Shown here in pieces: positions 34,253-43,500 of a stretch of DNA of 64,000 nt. The position numbers and the translations under genes were made by a program. Each line of letters begins with the position of its first letter. Within the stretch, counting starts at the first letter, position 1. The notes below the pieces were generated by a model. The model saw nothing but the letters and a program-made list of their open reading frames with translations, ran no database searches and was not told the origin of the DNA. This DNA comes from Acidovorax sp. YS12. Its GTDB lineage: Bacteria; Pseudomonadota; Gammaproteobacteria; Burkholderiales; Burkholderiaceae_C. The DNA lies in NCBI GenBank assembly GCA_021496925.1, contig CP053915.1, positions 3,065,501 to 3,129,500 of the forward strand. Reading direction: 5' to 3'.

Positions 34253-35332
34253 ATGGAAACCATCACCCGATTCACGCTGGTCTGCCACGACACCGCCGAC
34301 GCCGATGCGCTGCATGCGGTCTTCGGCAGCCCGGCCGGCGCGCCGCTCGAAGCCGCCCTCCAGGCCTTCTTCGCCGCCCGTAAGCGCGCCATCCATCCGC
34401 CCGGTGGCATGGGCTTCGACCACTACCAGCGCATGGGCCTGGTGATCGACGCGGCCTTCACCTCGGGCTCCACCGACGCTGGCGACTTCATCCGGCCCCT
34501 GGCCAAGATCTGCCATGCGCTGCATGCGGAACTGGTGGATGACGAGGAGGCGCGCAAGCTCGAATACGGCTTCATCGACGGAAAAAAGAAGGCCCCCGCC
34601 GACGTCGTTGCCCTGATGAAAACCTTGGCGCCCGTGGCAGCGCTGGGCCGCGTGGGCAGGGCCATCGAGGCCGCCGAGCGCATGGAAAGCGACCCCACCT
34701 ATGCCTTCATCCGCGCGATCGGGTTTTCCAAGAACCAAGCCACCGTCCAGGCATTGCTGGAGAAAGGGGCGGACCCCAACAGCAAGTTTTCGTCGGGCTA
34801 TTCCTGCCTGAACAAGGCCATCACCGACAAGCGCGTGAAGATTGTGCAGCTCATGCTGGAGCACGGCGCCGACCCCAACCTGCCGCACAAGGGCTACCCC
34901 AACCTGTACGAGGCGTGCCGCTTCTCGGCGCCCAAGATCGTGGACTTGCTGCTGCAATACGGCGCCGACCCGGATGGGCGCGAGAAGGGGTCTTCGGACA
35001 CCAGCTACCCCATCGAGATCGCCATCTACCACCACCAGGCCCAGATCGTGCAATCGCTGCTGGACAAGGGCGCCCGCACCAGCGGCCTGCCCAAGCTGGC
35101 GAACCTGCTGGAGTTGACGGCCACCACCTTCGATGCCATGTACGAGAACCTCGACGGCAAGCTCGCCATCTTCAAGCTGCTGGTGCGGGACCCAGCGCTG
35201 AAGGCCGAGCTGGTGCAAAAGCGGGACCGCCTGACAGGCATGCTCCAAAAGTCTTTTGCGGCTTACAAGTACCAGACCTCCAAGGACCGCAAGGATTTCG
35301 ACGACATCCTGGCCTTCATGGCCGCAGTCTGA
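34253..35332 (+). CDS. Ankyrin-repeat protein
   Basis: This 359-residue protein has no signal peptide. The N-terminal half (1-155) matches nothing recognised. Residues about 155-290 hold ankyrin repeats, seen as VQALLEKGADPNSKF, VQLMLEHGADPNLPHKGYPNLYEA, VDLLLQYGADPDG and VQSLLDKGA. Such proteins mediate protein contacts, often in the cytoplasm. The gene ends nine bases from the convergent radical SAM gene. No partner is suggested by the neighbours. Confidence 0.8.
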   Translation: METITRFTLVCHDTADADALHAVFGSPAGAPLEAALQAFFAARKRAIHPPGGMGFDHYQRMGLVIDAAFTSGSTDAGDFIRPLAKICHALHAELVDDEEARKLEYGFIDGKKKAPADVVALMKTLAPVAALGRVGRAIEAAERMESDPTYAFIRAIGFSKNQATVQALLEKGADPNSKFSSGYSCLNKAITDKRVKIVQLMLEHGADPNLPHKGYPNLYEACRFSAPKIVDLLLQYGADPDGREKGSSDTSYPIEIAIYHHQAQIVQSLLDKGARTSGLPKLANLLELTATTFDAMYENLDGKLAIFKLLVRDPALKAELVQKRDRLTGMLQKSFAAYKYQTSKDRKDFDDILAFMAAV

Positions 35333-35341
35333 AACCGGCGT

Positions 35342-37264
35342 TTAGCCCCGTTGTTGTAGCGCCCGCGCAATGCGGTCGCGCCGCACCGTGGTCTTGGGCA
35401 CCTTGAACGGGAACCACATGCGCACATCCTCCTCCAGCCCGATGCCGTGCATGTAGTTGTAGATGGCCTTCTTGAGCCCCGCGCCTAGCGCGTCGTGATC
35501 GATCCCGGTCGGGTCGATGAAGGCCACGTCGTTCTTCGCAAAGCCGCCCGGCGGCAGCGGCGCCAGCGTGACGCCGTAGTCCTGCGGGTTCTGGCCCACG
35601 GGCGAATGCACGGTGCAGGCAAAGCGGTGGAAGAAACCGCTCTGGATGCAGCCGTTGCCGAACAGCTGGCGCACGTATTCCAGCGCGTCCACCGTGTCCT
35701 GCACCGTCTGCGTGGGAAAGCCGTACATCAGGTAGGCATGCACGAGGATGCCTGCGTCCGAGAATGCCTTGGTCACGCGGGCCACCTGGTCCACGCTCAC
35801 GCCCTTCTTCATCAGCGCCAGCAGCCGGTCCGACGCCACCTCCAGCCCGCCCGAGATGGCGATGCAGCCGCTGTCGGCCAGCAGCTCCGCCAGCTCGGGC
35901 GTGAAGGTCTTCTCGAACCGCACATTGCCCCACCACGAGATGCCCGCGTCGCGCGCAATCAGCTCCGTCGCCAGCGCCTTGAGCGCCTTGGGCGGCGCGG
36001 CTTCATCGACGAAGTGAAAACCCGTCTGCCCCGTCTCGGCCACGATGGATGCGATGCGGTCGGCCAGCACCTGCGCGCTCGCGCCCTCGTAGCGGCTGAT
36101 GTAGTCCAGGCTGACGTCGCAGAAACTGCACTTCTTCCAGTAGCAGCCGTGCGCCACGGTCAGCTTGTTCCAGCGCCCGTCGCTCCACAGGCGGTGCATG
36201 GGGTTGAGCATGTCCAGCAGCGACAGGTAGTCGGAGAGCGGCAGCCCGTCCCACGTGGGCGTGCCGACCTCGGCGAAGGCGATGTCGGCCTCCATCATGT
36301 TCACGTACTGCACCTGGCCCGCGTCGTCGCGAATGAAGGTGCGCACCAGCCGCTGGCGCCCGCGCTGGCCCTGCAGATGCTCCAGCAGCGCGAGCAAGGG
36401 GCGCTCGCCCGCGTCCAGCGTCACGTAGTCGAAATGGTCGAACACGCGCGGCTCGGCCAGCTCGCGCAGTTCGGTGTTGACGAAGCCGCCGCCCAGCACC
36501 GTGGCGATGTGCGGGTGCCGCGCCTTGATCGCCTGCGCGATGCGAAAGGCCGCGTACACCGAGCCGGGAAAGGGCACGGACAGCAGCACCACGTCCGGCC
36601 GGTGGCGTTCGACGGCCTCGTGCGTCAGCGCTTGCAGCATCTCGTCCACCAACGTGGGCTTTGCCGCCAGCGCATCGGCCAGCGGGTCGAAAGTCGGCTG
36701 GCTGCCCGCCAGCGATTCGGCATAGCGCACGAACTCAAAGCGCTCGTCCACCGCATCGCGCAGCACGTCGGCCAGGTCGTTCAGGTACAGCGTCGCAACG
36801 TGCTTGGCGCGGTCGTGCAAACCCAAAGCGCCAAAGGCCCAGCCCAGCGGGTCGCCGCCCTCGTCGTCCACGTACACGTCCAGCGACGCGAAGCGCGGCC
36901 CCTCGGGCAGATAGTGGCGGCCCGCGATGCGGTGCGCCAGCGTGCTGTCGCGGCCCTGCAAGAAGGCGATGGCGGGGCCGATGGTGGCGAGGTAGCGCCC
37001 CTGCTGCGCCGCGAAGGCCTGCACGCTGGGGCTGCGCTGCTTTTCGGGAAGGGCCTCGATGCGCTCGGCCACGGCGCGCAGGCCCCAGGGCGAGAGCAGG
37101 CGCAGCACCAGCGCGAGCGCCAGATCCTCTTGCACCGCCGCGACGCCGCGCGAGCGCAGAAAGCCCGTGAGGTAGGCGGTGGACGGGTACGGCGTGTTGA
37201 GCTGCGTCATCGGCGGGATGACGGACAGCACGCGCAGCGGCGGAGGCTTATCGCTTGGCGGCAT
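35342..37264 (-). CDS. B12-binding-domain radical SAM protein
   Basis: This 640-residue protein starts with the usual opening of B12-type radical SAM enzymes (PLRVLSVIPPMTQLNTPYP) and a Rossmann-like cobalamin-binding region with VVLLSVPFPGSVYAAFR and VLGGGFVNTELRE. The radical SAM core follows with HGCYWKKCSFC, a CX4CX2C cluster motif instead of CX3CX2C. Late motifs ISGGLEVASDRLL and YGFPTQTVQDT are typical. The ATG at 37264 overlaps the end of the tetR gene by 17 bases, suggesting coupling. The substrate is unknown. Confidence 0.86.
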   Translation of the reverse strand: MPPSDKPPPLRVLSVIPPMTQLNTPYPSTAYLTGFLRSRGVAAVQEDLALALVLRLLSPWGLRAVAERIEALPEKQRSPSVQAFAAQQGRYLATIGPAIAFLQGRDSTLAHRIAGRHYLPEGPRFASLDVYVDDEGGDPLGWAFGALGLHDRAKHVATLYLNDLADVLRDAVDERFEFVRYAESLAGSQPTFDPLADALAAKPTLVDEMLQALTHEAVERHRPDVVLLSVPFPGSVYAAFRIAQAIKARHPHIATVLGGGFVNTELRELAEPRVFDHFDYVTLDAGERPLLALLEHLQGQRGRQRLVRTFIRDDAGQVQYVNMMEADIAFAEVGTPTWDGLPLSDYLSLLDMLNPMHRLWSDGRWNKLTVAHGCYWKKCSFCDVSLDYISRYEGASAQVLADRIASIVAETGQTGFHFVDEAAPPKALKALATELIARDAGISWWGNVRFEKTFTPELAELLADSGCIAISGGLEVASDRLLALMKKGVSVDQVARVTKAFSDAGILVHAYLMYGFPTQTVQDTVDALEYVRQLFGNGCIQSGFFHRFACTVHSPVGQNPQDYGVTLAPLPPGGFAKNDVAFIDPTGIDHDALGAGLKKAIYNYMHGIGLEEDVRMWFPFKVPKTTVRRDRIARALQQRG

Positions 37265-37874
37265 AGAACCCCAGGAACATATCCACCGCATCCGCCAGCA
37301 CCTGCCGCTGCCGCGCCGCACTCAGCGGCGGCTGGCCCATGGCGAGCTGCGGCCAGAAGGCGAAGGACTTGACCATGCCGTGCAGTTGGTTGGCGGCGTA
37401 CTGCGCATCCACGCCCGCGCGCAGGGCGCCGGCTTTTTGCGCGGCGCGGATCCAGCGCGGCAGGCCCTCTTCCTTCTCGGACAGGCGCGCCGCCATGGCC
37501 TGGGCGCGCTCGGGCGTATGCATCATCTCGGCCAGGGCCACGCGCGAGAGGTCGATGAAGCTCGCATCGTTGAGCAGCCGCATCTTCTCCTCCAGCACCT
37601 CCAGCAGCTGCGCGCGCAGCGGGCGGCGAGCGTCGTAGGCCACGTCGGCCAGCGAATGGCCGCGCTCCCACAACTGCTCCAGGATGGCTTCGAACAACTC
37701 GTCCTTGCTCGGGAAGTGGTTGTACACCGTGCGCTTGGAGACTTCGGCGGCGGCGGCCACGCGGTCCATGCTGGTGCCGTTGAAGCCGTGCTCGCGGAAC
37801 TCGGCGATGGCGGCCTGCACGATGGCATCGCGCTTGCGGTCGGTCAGGCGGGTGGGTGGGGCGGCCTCGGTCAT
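37248..37874 (-). CDS. TetR/AcrR-family regulator
   Basis: This 208-residue repressor has a TetR_N helix-turn-helix in residues 13-60 (AIVQAAIAEFREHGFNGTSMDRVAAAAEVSKRTVYNHF in outline) and an AefR-like C-terminal ligand domain. It overlaps the radical SAM gene and diverges from the MBL-fold lipoprotein gene. Two palindromes lie in the 79-bp gap, suitable as operators for it. The ligand is unknown. Confidence 0.9.
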   Translation of the reverse strand: MTEAAPPTRLTDRKRDAIVQAAIAEFREHGFNGTSMDRVAAAAEVSKRTVYNHFPSKDELFEAILEQLWERGHSLADVAYDARRPLRAQLLEVLEEKMRLLNDASFIDLSRVALAEMMHTPERAQAMAARLSEKEEGLPRWIRAAQKAGALRAGVDAQYAANQLHGMVKSFAFWPQLAMGQPPLSAARQRQVLADAVDMFLGFYAAKR

Positions 37875-37895
37875 ACCGCTATTTTACACCGGGGA

Positions 37896-37934
37896 GTTTA
37901 CTTTTCTGAAAAGTGAACTACACTGTGCAGTGTA
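37896..37934. promoter_or_regulatory. Two adjoining palindromes, candidate TetR operators
   Basis: GTTTACTTTTC-T-GAAAAGTGAAC (37896-37918, one mismatch) is followed directly by TACACTGTGCAGTGTA (37919-37934, 7-bp arms). They sit between the divergent tetR and MBL-fold genes, the usual place for TetR operators. Which one is bound cannot be told. Confidence 0.65.
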
Positions 37935-37953
37935 ATTTTCGGCACAGCGCTCC

Positions 37954-39099
37954 ATGCCCCGAATCCTTCTGGTCCTTACCGTCGTCATCGCCATGGCCTA
38001 CAGCATTCTTTCCTGCACCACCCTGCCGGCAAACTCCGCCCACGAGCAGTCGCCCCAGTACACCGGGGGCAAGTTCCGCAACGCCGCGCCCCGGCAGGCG
38101 CCGGGCTTCGCCAAGACCCTGGGCATCCTGTGGCGTTTCATGACCGACAAGCCTGCCGACGCGGTGCCCGCCCAGCCGCTGCAGGTGCTGCCGCTCACCC
38201 AAGCCGACTTGGCTGCTGCCCCCGACATGAGCCTGTGGCGCCTGGGCCATTCGACCATGCTGCTCAAGCTGCAAGGCCGGTTCTGGCTGACCGACCCGGT
38301 GTTCTCCGAGCGCGCCTCGCCATTTACCTTCATGGGCCCCAAGCGCTTCCATGCGCCGCCCATTTCCATCGACGAGCTGCCGCCCATCACCGGCGTGCTG
38401 CTCTCGCACGACCACTACGACCACCTGGATTTCGACGCCATCCAGCAACTCGCCCCCAAGGTCGCGCACTTCGTCACGCCGCTGGGCGTGGGCGACCGCC
38501 TCATCGCCTGGGGCGTGCCGGCGGCCAAGGTGCAGCAGTTCGACTGGTGGCAGGGCACGACCCTTGCCGGCATGAAGCTGACGGCCACGCCCGCGCAGCA
38601 CTTCTCGGGCCGCAGCCTGTCGGACGGCAACCGCACGCTGTGGGCGTCGTGGGTGATTCAGTCAGGTGACACCCGCATCTTCTTCAGCGGCGACACGGGC
38701 TACTTCGATGGCTTCAAGGCCATCGGCGAGCGCTACGGCCCCTTCGATCTGACGATGATCGAGACCGGCGCCTACGACCCCCAGTGGCCCGACGTGCACA
38801 TGCAACCCGAGGAGAGTTTGCAAGCCCACCTGGACGTGCGCGGTCGCCACCTGATGCCCATCCACAACGGCACCTTCGACCTGGCGCTGCATGCGTGGAC
38901 GGACCCGTTCGAGCGCATCACAGCGCTGGCGGACAAGGCGGGCGTGCCGCTGGTGGCGCCGGTGATGGGCGAGCGGCTGGACATCCGCCAGCCTGCGCTG
39001 TCGCAGCAGTGGTGGCGCGCGGGAGCCGCCCCTCAGCGCGCCAGCGCGCCCACCACGCGCGCTGCGGCGCGGATCTCCGCGCCATCGAATCCCGCATAG
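37954..39099 (+). CDS. MBL-fold hydrolase lipoprotein (RomA/NAPE-PLD-like)
   Basis: This 381-residue protein has a lipoprotein signal (SILSC, Cys about residue 21). A metallo-beta-lactamase fold follows with the metal motif LSHDHYDHLD, then FFSGDTGYFDGF and a late MPIHNGTFDLALH. This is the RomA/UlaG-like group related to N-acyl-phosphatidylethanolamine phospholipase D. A membrane-lipid substrate is plausible but unproved. It diverges from a TetR gene with palindromes between them, so repression by that TetR is likely. Confidence 0.86.
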   Translation: MPRILLVLTVVIAMAYSILSCTTLPANSAHEQSPQYTGGKFRNAAPRQAPGFAKTLGILWRFMTDKPADAVPAQPLQVLPLTQADLAAAPDMSLWRLGHSTMLLKLQGRFWLTDPVFSERASPFTFMGPKRFHAPPISIDELPPITGVLLSHDHYDHLDFDAIQQLAPKVAHFVTPLGVGDRLIAWGVPAAKVQQFDWWQGTTLAGMKLTATPAQHFSGRSLSDGNRTLWASWVIQSGDTRIFFSGDTGYFDGFKAIGERYGPFDLTMIETGAYDPQWPDVHMQPEESLQAHLDVRGRHLMPIHNGTFDLALHAWTDPFERITALADKAGVPLVAPVMGERLDIRQPALSQQWWRAGAAPQRASAPTTRAAARISAPSNPA

Positions 39100-39106
39100 C
39101 CCAGCA

Positions 39107-39129
39107 GCCACGTCCCACGTGGACGTGGC
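39107..39129. terminator. Hairpin at the MBL-fold/UbiM convergent junction
   Basis: GCCACGTC and GACGTGGC form a perfect 8-bp stem around a 7-base loop, eight bases after the lipoprotein stop codon. There is no T run, so intrinsic termination is uncertain. Confidence 0.5.
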
Positions 39130-39229
39130 GACGGGCATGGGGCAGGCGGTGGGTGGGGCGGAGCGCTGATGCCCGCCATCCCTGGGCCGCCCGCCGCCAG
39201 CGGCGCTACCGCCTGGCGGGTGTACAGGG

Positions 39230-40483
39230 TCAGGACGTGAGGGTGGGCCACGCCGGGCGCCGCCCGGTGAGCTGGCTCACGATGGCGGCCTTGAGCGGCG
39301 GCAGGCGGTTGGAGCCGGCCAGCAGGGCCTGGCGCAGCAGCTTGGGCAGGGGCCGGTCGTCGGTGTACAGGCGCACGATGGCATTGGTGCCCTGGAACAG
39401 CGGCCAGGCGTGGCGGTGGTGGGCGCTGGCGTAGCGCTGCAGCACGCTGGCGGCGCCCAGGTCGGCGCCGTCGGCCTGGGCGGCGACCAGGGCCTGCGTC
39501 AGGCTCTCCACGCCCGACAGGCCCAGGTTGTAGCCGTGCGCCGTGACCGGGTGCATGCCCACGGCGGCGTCGCCCAGCAGTGCGCAGCGCGCCCCGGCAA
39601 AGCGGTGCGCGTACACGGCCACCAGCGGGTAGGCGTGGCGCTCGCCCACCAGGTGCATCTGCCCCAGGCGGTGCTGGAACTGCGCCTGCACGCGCGCGGT
39701 GAACTCCTCGGGCGGCAGCGCCAGCAGGGCCTGGGCCTGTTCGGCACTGGCCGTGACCACGGCCGAGCACGTCGGTGTGCCGTCGATCCAGTCGTTGGGC
39801 AGCGGCAGGATGGCCAGCGTGCGGTCGTAGCCGAAGCACTCGTGCGCCGTCTCGTGGTGCGGCAGTTCGTGGCGCATGCGGCAGACGATGACGGTGCGGC
39901 CGAAGTCAGTCATGGCCGCGCCGATGCCGAGCTGGCGGCGCGTGGCGGAAAAGCGGCTGTCGGCGGCCACCACCAGCGGCGCTTCCAGATGCTGGGCGTC
40001 GCCGTTGGCGTCGGTGTATTCCAGCGCGGCGTGGGTGGCGGCCACGGCCACGCGCGTGACCTTGGCGCTGCTGACGATCTGCACACCCGGCGTGCGCGCG
40101 GCCACTTCGTAGGCCGTGCGGCGCAGCGCGTGGTTGGGCACGATCCAGCCCAGGTGCTGCACCCCCGTGCCGCCGGCGTGCAGCTGCATGGCGCCACGCT
40201 GGCCCACGGGGCCGTCGTGCACCTGGGCTTCGCGCAGCAGGCCGACCTCGTGCTCGGCCAGGCGCTGCCAGCTGCCCAGGCGCTGCAGCGTGGCCACGCT
40301 GGGGTGGGTGAGGGCGATTTCGCGCCCGTCGGGCGCGGGGGCGGCCAGCGCCTCCTCGGGCTGCTGCTCCACCAGGGTGGAGCTGAGGCCGGCCTGGGCC
40401 AGCGCGATGGACAGGGACAGGCCGGCGGGGCCGGCGCCGACGATGAGCACGTCGCTGCTGCGGTTCATCTGCTGCGGAAGCAT
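39230..40483 (-). CDS. ubiM: FAD monooxygenase of ubiquinone synthesis (UbiM-like)
   Basis: This 417-residue flavoprotein belongs to the UbiH/COQ6 hydroxylases. It has DVLIVGAGPAGLSLSIALAQAG for FAD, the DG-like mid motif and ARCALLGDAAVGMHPVTAHGYNLGLSG for FAD ribityl binding. The compact size and sequence style fit UbiM, which hydroxylates several ring positions in some beta-proteobacteria, but UbiH or UbiF remain possible. The start is uncertain between ATG 40483 and ATG 40468. It diverges from the M48 gene. Confidence 0.82.
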   Translation of the reverse strand: MLPQQMNRSSDVLIVGAGPAGLSLSIALAQAGLSSTLVEQQPEEALAAPAPDGREIALTHPSVATLQRLGSWQRLAEHEVGLLREAQVHDGPVGQRGAMQLHAGGTGVQHLGWIVPNHALRRTAYEVAARTPGVQIVSSAKVTRVAVAATHAALEYTDANGDAQHLEAPLVVAADSRFSATRRQLGIGAAMTDFGRTVIVCRMRHELPHHETAHECFGYDRTLAILPLPNDWIDGTPTCSAVVTASAEQAQALLALPPEEFTARVQAQFQHRLGQMHLVGERHAYPLVAVYAHRFAGARCALLGDAAVGMHPVTAHGYNLGLSGVESLTQALVAAQADGADLGAASVLQRYASAHHRHAWPLFQGTNAIVRLYTDDRPLPKLLRQALLAGSNRLPPLKAAIVSQLTGRRPAWPTLTS

Positions 40484-41024
40484 GCGGTGGGTTCCATTCT
40501 TCAAAGAGCGCGCACCGGGCGCGAAGGGGCCATTGTGCGGCCCCCCACGGGGCGGGGCTTGCATTGTCTCAAGAACTGGCATGGTGCACGAATGCTCCTG
40601 ATTTGGGAGCTGCCAGCGCTTTTCCCGCCTGCGTTTCAGCGTGGAATGCCGCTGCATATGGCGTCCACGAAGCGCCAGGCGCTATGAATTTTGACTTGTG
40701 GCAAATACGGACGACAGACGTGCGTCTTTTGTGTAACTGCATGTGCCCCTGCCGCCGGGGGAAATGCAGGCACGCCCCCCGTGCACCGCGCCGCCGCGCC
40801 CACGAACGGCTGGAGAGGATAGATACACATGGATGCATTTGCCGCCGCGATGCATGCGAATCGCGTGCTTTGCATGGAAGAATCGCGCCGCCGCCCCCCG
40901 GCTGGGCAGGGGCCGGGTGGCGCGGTACTCCATCGATTCCATGGCATTGCCCGGGCATGCGGCCGGGCGGCGCGCTGTGCGCGGGGCCGTGGCATCCACC
41001 GAATCCAACCATGAGGGACTCCAA
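40484..41024. other. 541-bp leader/intergenic region between ubiM and the M48 gene
   Basis: It holds a partial dispersed repeat at about 40602-40630 (GGAGCTGCCAGCGCTTTTC). A 61-codon frame at 40829 has an upstream GGAGAGG but no recognisable features and odd composition, so it is not called. A long 5' leader for the M48 gene is possible. No other signal was seen. Confidence 0.5.
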
Positions 41025-41858
41025 GTGAACAAGTGCATTTCGAGCGTGGGCGCCGTGGCGCTGGCCCTGGCTTTGGCCGGCTGCGAGACGACCGGGGGCG
41101 GCAGCGCCAAGGGCGGGGGATCGGCGCTGTCGAGCGCGCTGGGCGCGGCCAGCGCGGGCGGCTCCGGCGCCCCCAAGGAAGAGAACAAGGTGGGCGCGGC
41201 GCTGGACCTGTTCAAGGCCGCCACGGTGTCGGACGAGGAACTCAAGTCGGTCTCGCTGCAGTACCGCAACTATGAAGACCGCCAGGAGAAGGTGGCCCCG
41301 CCGGGCAACAAGTACGCCCAGCGCCTGGCCCGCCTGACGAAGAAGCACGTGAACGAGGACGGGCTCAAGCTCAACTTCAAGGTGTACCTGAGCAACGAGG
41401 TGAACGCCAACGCCACACCCGACGGCTCGATCCGCGTCTACAGCGGCCTGATGGACCGGATGAACGACCAGGAGCTGCTGGGCGTGATCGGCCACGAGAT
41501 CGGCCACGTCAAGCTGGCCCATTCGCTGTCGGCCATGCGCACGGCATACCTGGCCTCGGCGGGCCGCAAGGCGGCCTCGGCCGCGGGCGGCGCGGGCCGG
41601 CTGGCCGACTCGGACCTGGGCGCGCTGGGCGAGAAGCTGGTGAACAGCCAGTTCTCGCAGAGCCAGGAAACCGCGTCGGACGACTACGGCCTGGCCTTCA
41701 TGCAAAAGCACAAGTACAAGGTGCAGGCCATGGAATCGGCCTTCCGCAAGATCGCCGCGCTGGGCGGCAAGCAAGGCGGCCTGGACCAGATGCTCTCCAG
41801 CCACCCCGACCCCTCGGGCCGCGCCGACCGCATGCGCGACAAGGCCGCGGGCAAGTAG
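41025..41858 (+). CDS. M48-family metalloprotease lipoprotein
   Basis: This 277-residue lipoprotein starts at a GTG (41025), preceded by GAGGGA at good spacing; that start gives the signal MNKCISSVGAVALALALAGC with the lipobox Cys at residue 20. The peptidase M48 domain has the zinc motif GHEIGHVKLAHS and the downstream Glu in SQETASDDYGLAFM. It resembles YcaL/LoiP-type periplasmic proteases that degrade misfolded outer-membrane proteins. The role is inferred from the family. Confidence 0.9.
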   Translation: MNKCISSVGAVALALALAGCETTGGGSAKGGGSALSSALGAASAGGSGAPKEENKVGAALDLFKAATVSDEELKSVSLQYRNYEDRQEKVAPPGNKYAQRLARLTKKHVNEDGLKLNFKVYLSNEVNANATPDGSIRVYSGLMDRMNDQELLGVIGHEIGHVKLAHSLSAMRTAYLASAGRKAASAAGGAGRLADSDLGALGEKLVNSQFSQSQETASDDYGLAFMQKHKYKVQAMESAFRKIAALGGKQGGLDQMLSSHPDPSGRADRMRDKAAGK

Positions 41859-41870
41859 CCCCCAGAACGT

Positions 41871-42124
41871 GTTCATGATCTTTTCATAGAGCCCGTTGCC
41901 CCGCAAAAGTGGCAGATGCAAGGCGCAAAGCGCAGCCGGGCTGGTGGCCCGGCGAGCATTTGCAACGCCGCAGATGCCACTTTTGCGGGGCAACCCTTCG
42001 GGCAAGGCAGCAAAAAGCCGCACTCGTCGTTGCGCACCTTGCCCAGGCAGAGAGCCTGGGCTGCGGCGCGCGCCTAGATTGCGGCTTTTTGCTGCCTTGC
42101 GGGCACTATGAAAAGATCATGAAC
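41871..42124. repeat. Two-hairpin element within 25-bp terminal inverted repeats
   Basis: Terminal repeats of 25 bp (GTTCATGATCTTTTCATAG-xGCCCG and complement, one mismatch) bound 254 bp. Inside are two successive perfect stems: 19 bp at 41896-41914/41975-41993 (TTGCCCCGCAAAAGTGGCA) and 20 bp at 42003-42022/42080-42099 (CAAGGCAGCAAAAAGCCGCA). There is no gene. Its right end touches the left end of the insertion sequence. Confidence 0.9.
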
Positions 42125-42216
42125 CAATGGGATGGACGCCCCTACCCTAAACGGCATCAAAGTGCCAAAGTGGAGACGTCAGTTCTCTTCCACTTCAACG
42201 AGCAGGAGCGTCCACC

Positions 42217-43254
42217 ATGAAGGTTACAACCATTGGCATCGATCTGGCCAAGAATGTGTTTCAAGTCCACGGCGTTGATGAACACGGTCGGGCAGTGTTC
42301 AACAAGCCGCTCAAGCGCAACCAGATAGCGGCATTCTTTGCCAACCTACCCGCCTGTCTGATCGGCATGGAAGCTTGCGCCAGCGCCCATCACTGGGCAC
42401 GCAAGCTCCAGGGCATGGGCCACACCGTGCGCCTGATGGCCCCGCAGTTCGTCAAGCCCTACGTCAAGACCAACAAGAGTGATGCCGCCGATGCTGCTGC
42501 CATCTGCGAAGCTGTTACCCGCCCGAGCATGCGTTTCGTGCCCGTCAAGAACATCGAGCAGCAAAGCGTACTGGCCCTGCACCGGGTGCGACAGGGGTTT
42601 GTCCTGGCCCGCACCGCGCAAGCCAATCAAATCCGGGGCCTGCTCGCCGAGTTTGGGCTGGTCATTCCACAGGGCATCGGCCACATCCACCAGCGGGTGC
42701 CAGAGCTCATCGAGGATGCTTCCAATGAACTGCTCGGCATGTTCCGCCAGCTCATGAACAAGCTGCTGGAGCACCTCAAGGAGCTTGACCGCCAGGTTCA
42801 GGAACTGGAAGCGCAAATCGTCGCCTGGCACCGCCAAAGCGATTTGAGCCGCAGGCTCGAACAGATACCCGGCATTGGCCCCGTGACGGCTTGCGCATTG
42901 GTCGCTTCGTTGGGCGATGCCAGGCACTTCAAGGATGGTCGACAAGTGGCTGCCTGGCTGGGCCTTGTGCCACGCCAGCACTCCAGCGGGGGCAAGCAAA
43001 ACTTGCTGGGCATCAGCAAGCGGGGCGACACCTATTTGCGAACCTTGCTGATTCACGGTGCACGCTCGGTGATCTACCACACGCAGAACAAAGCATCCGA
43101 CAGTGCGCAATGCCGCTGGGTCAATGGCGTGCTACAGCGGCGCAACAAGAACGTGGCAGCGGTGGCGCTGGCCAACAAGAATGCACGCATCGTGTGGGCC
43201 TTGCTCGCGCATGACAGAAGTTACGAGTCAGGCTACACACGGCAAGCAGCCTGA
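42217..43254 (+). CDS. IS110-family transposase (IS1111 group)
   Basis: This 345-residue recombinase has the N-terminal RuvC-like DEDD domain: D9 in GIDLAKNVFQVHG, E in CLIGMEACASAHHW, and DAADAAAICEA. The C-terminal transposase_20 domain has IPGIGPVTACALVASLGDA, WLGLVPRQHSSGGKQNLLG and SKRGDTYLRTLLIHGARS, including the Ser implicated in strand exchange. The length is normal and the frame intact, so the element may be active. Confidence 0.95.
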   Translation: MKVTTIGIDLAKNVFQVHGVDEHGRAVFNKPLKRNQIAAFFANLPACLIGMEACASAHHWARKLQGMGHTVRLMAPQFVKPYVKTNKSDAADAAAICEAVTRPSMRFVPVKNIEQQSVLALHRVRQGFVLARTAQANQIRGLLAEFGLVIPQGIGHIHQRVPELIEDASNELLGMFRQLMNKLLEHLKELDRQVQELEAQIVAWHRQSDLSRRLEQIPGIGPVTACALVASLGDARHFKDGRQVAAWLGLVPRQHSSGGKQNLLGISKRGDTYLRTLLIHGARSVIYHTQNKASDSAQCRWVNGVLQRRNKNVAAVALANKNARIVWALLAHDRSYESGYTRQAA

Positions 43255-43257
43255 GCA

Positions 43258-43500
43258 GCCACAGCGCCGCTACGGCAGGAACAACGACGACAGGGAGCAA
43301 AACCACCGATTGCTCAAGCAATCATGAAGTGATGGCAAGACAGGTCAGACCGTGGTGGATGCAATCCGATGAGAACGTAGCACTTCGAGTGCGCTGAACC
43401 GATAGGAAATCCGCCAGCGAATCCCATCAGGGACCGTGGCTCATGCCACATCAAGTCCGGATATACGGGTGCAATCTTTACCTACTTGACAGCACTGCAT
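43258..43500 (+). ncRNA. Candidate bridge/seek RNA region of the IS1111 element
   Basis: IS1111-group elements encode their guide RNA downstream of the transposase gene. The roughly 240-base 3' non-coding end here has small stems, for example GCACT-TCG-AGTGC (43380-43392) and GTGGC-TCAT-GCCAC (43436-43449), and no gene. The limits and guide loops are not determined. Confidence 0.5.

Noticed and set aside
40829..41014. Possible 61-residue protein with an upstream GGAGAGG
   Set aside because: No membrane segment, signal or family feature; it overlaps the leader of the M48 gene, and similar short frames are common by chance at this GC content.
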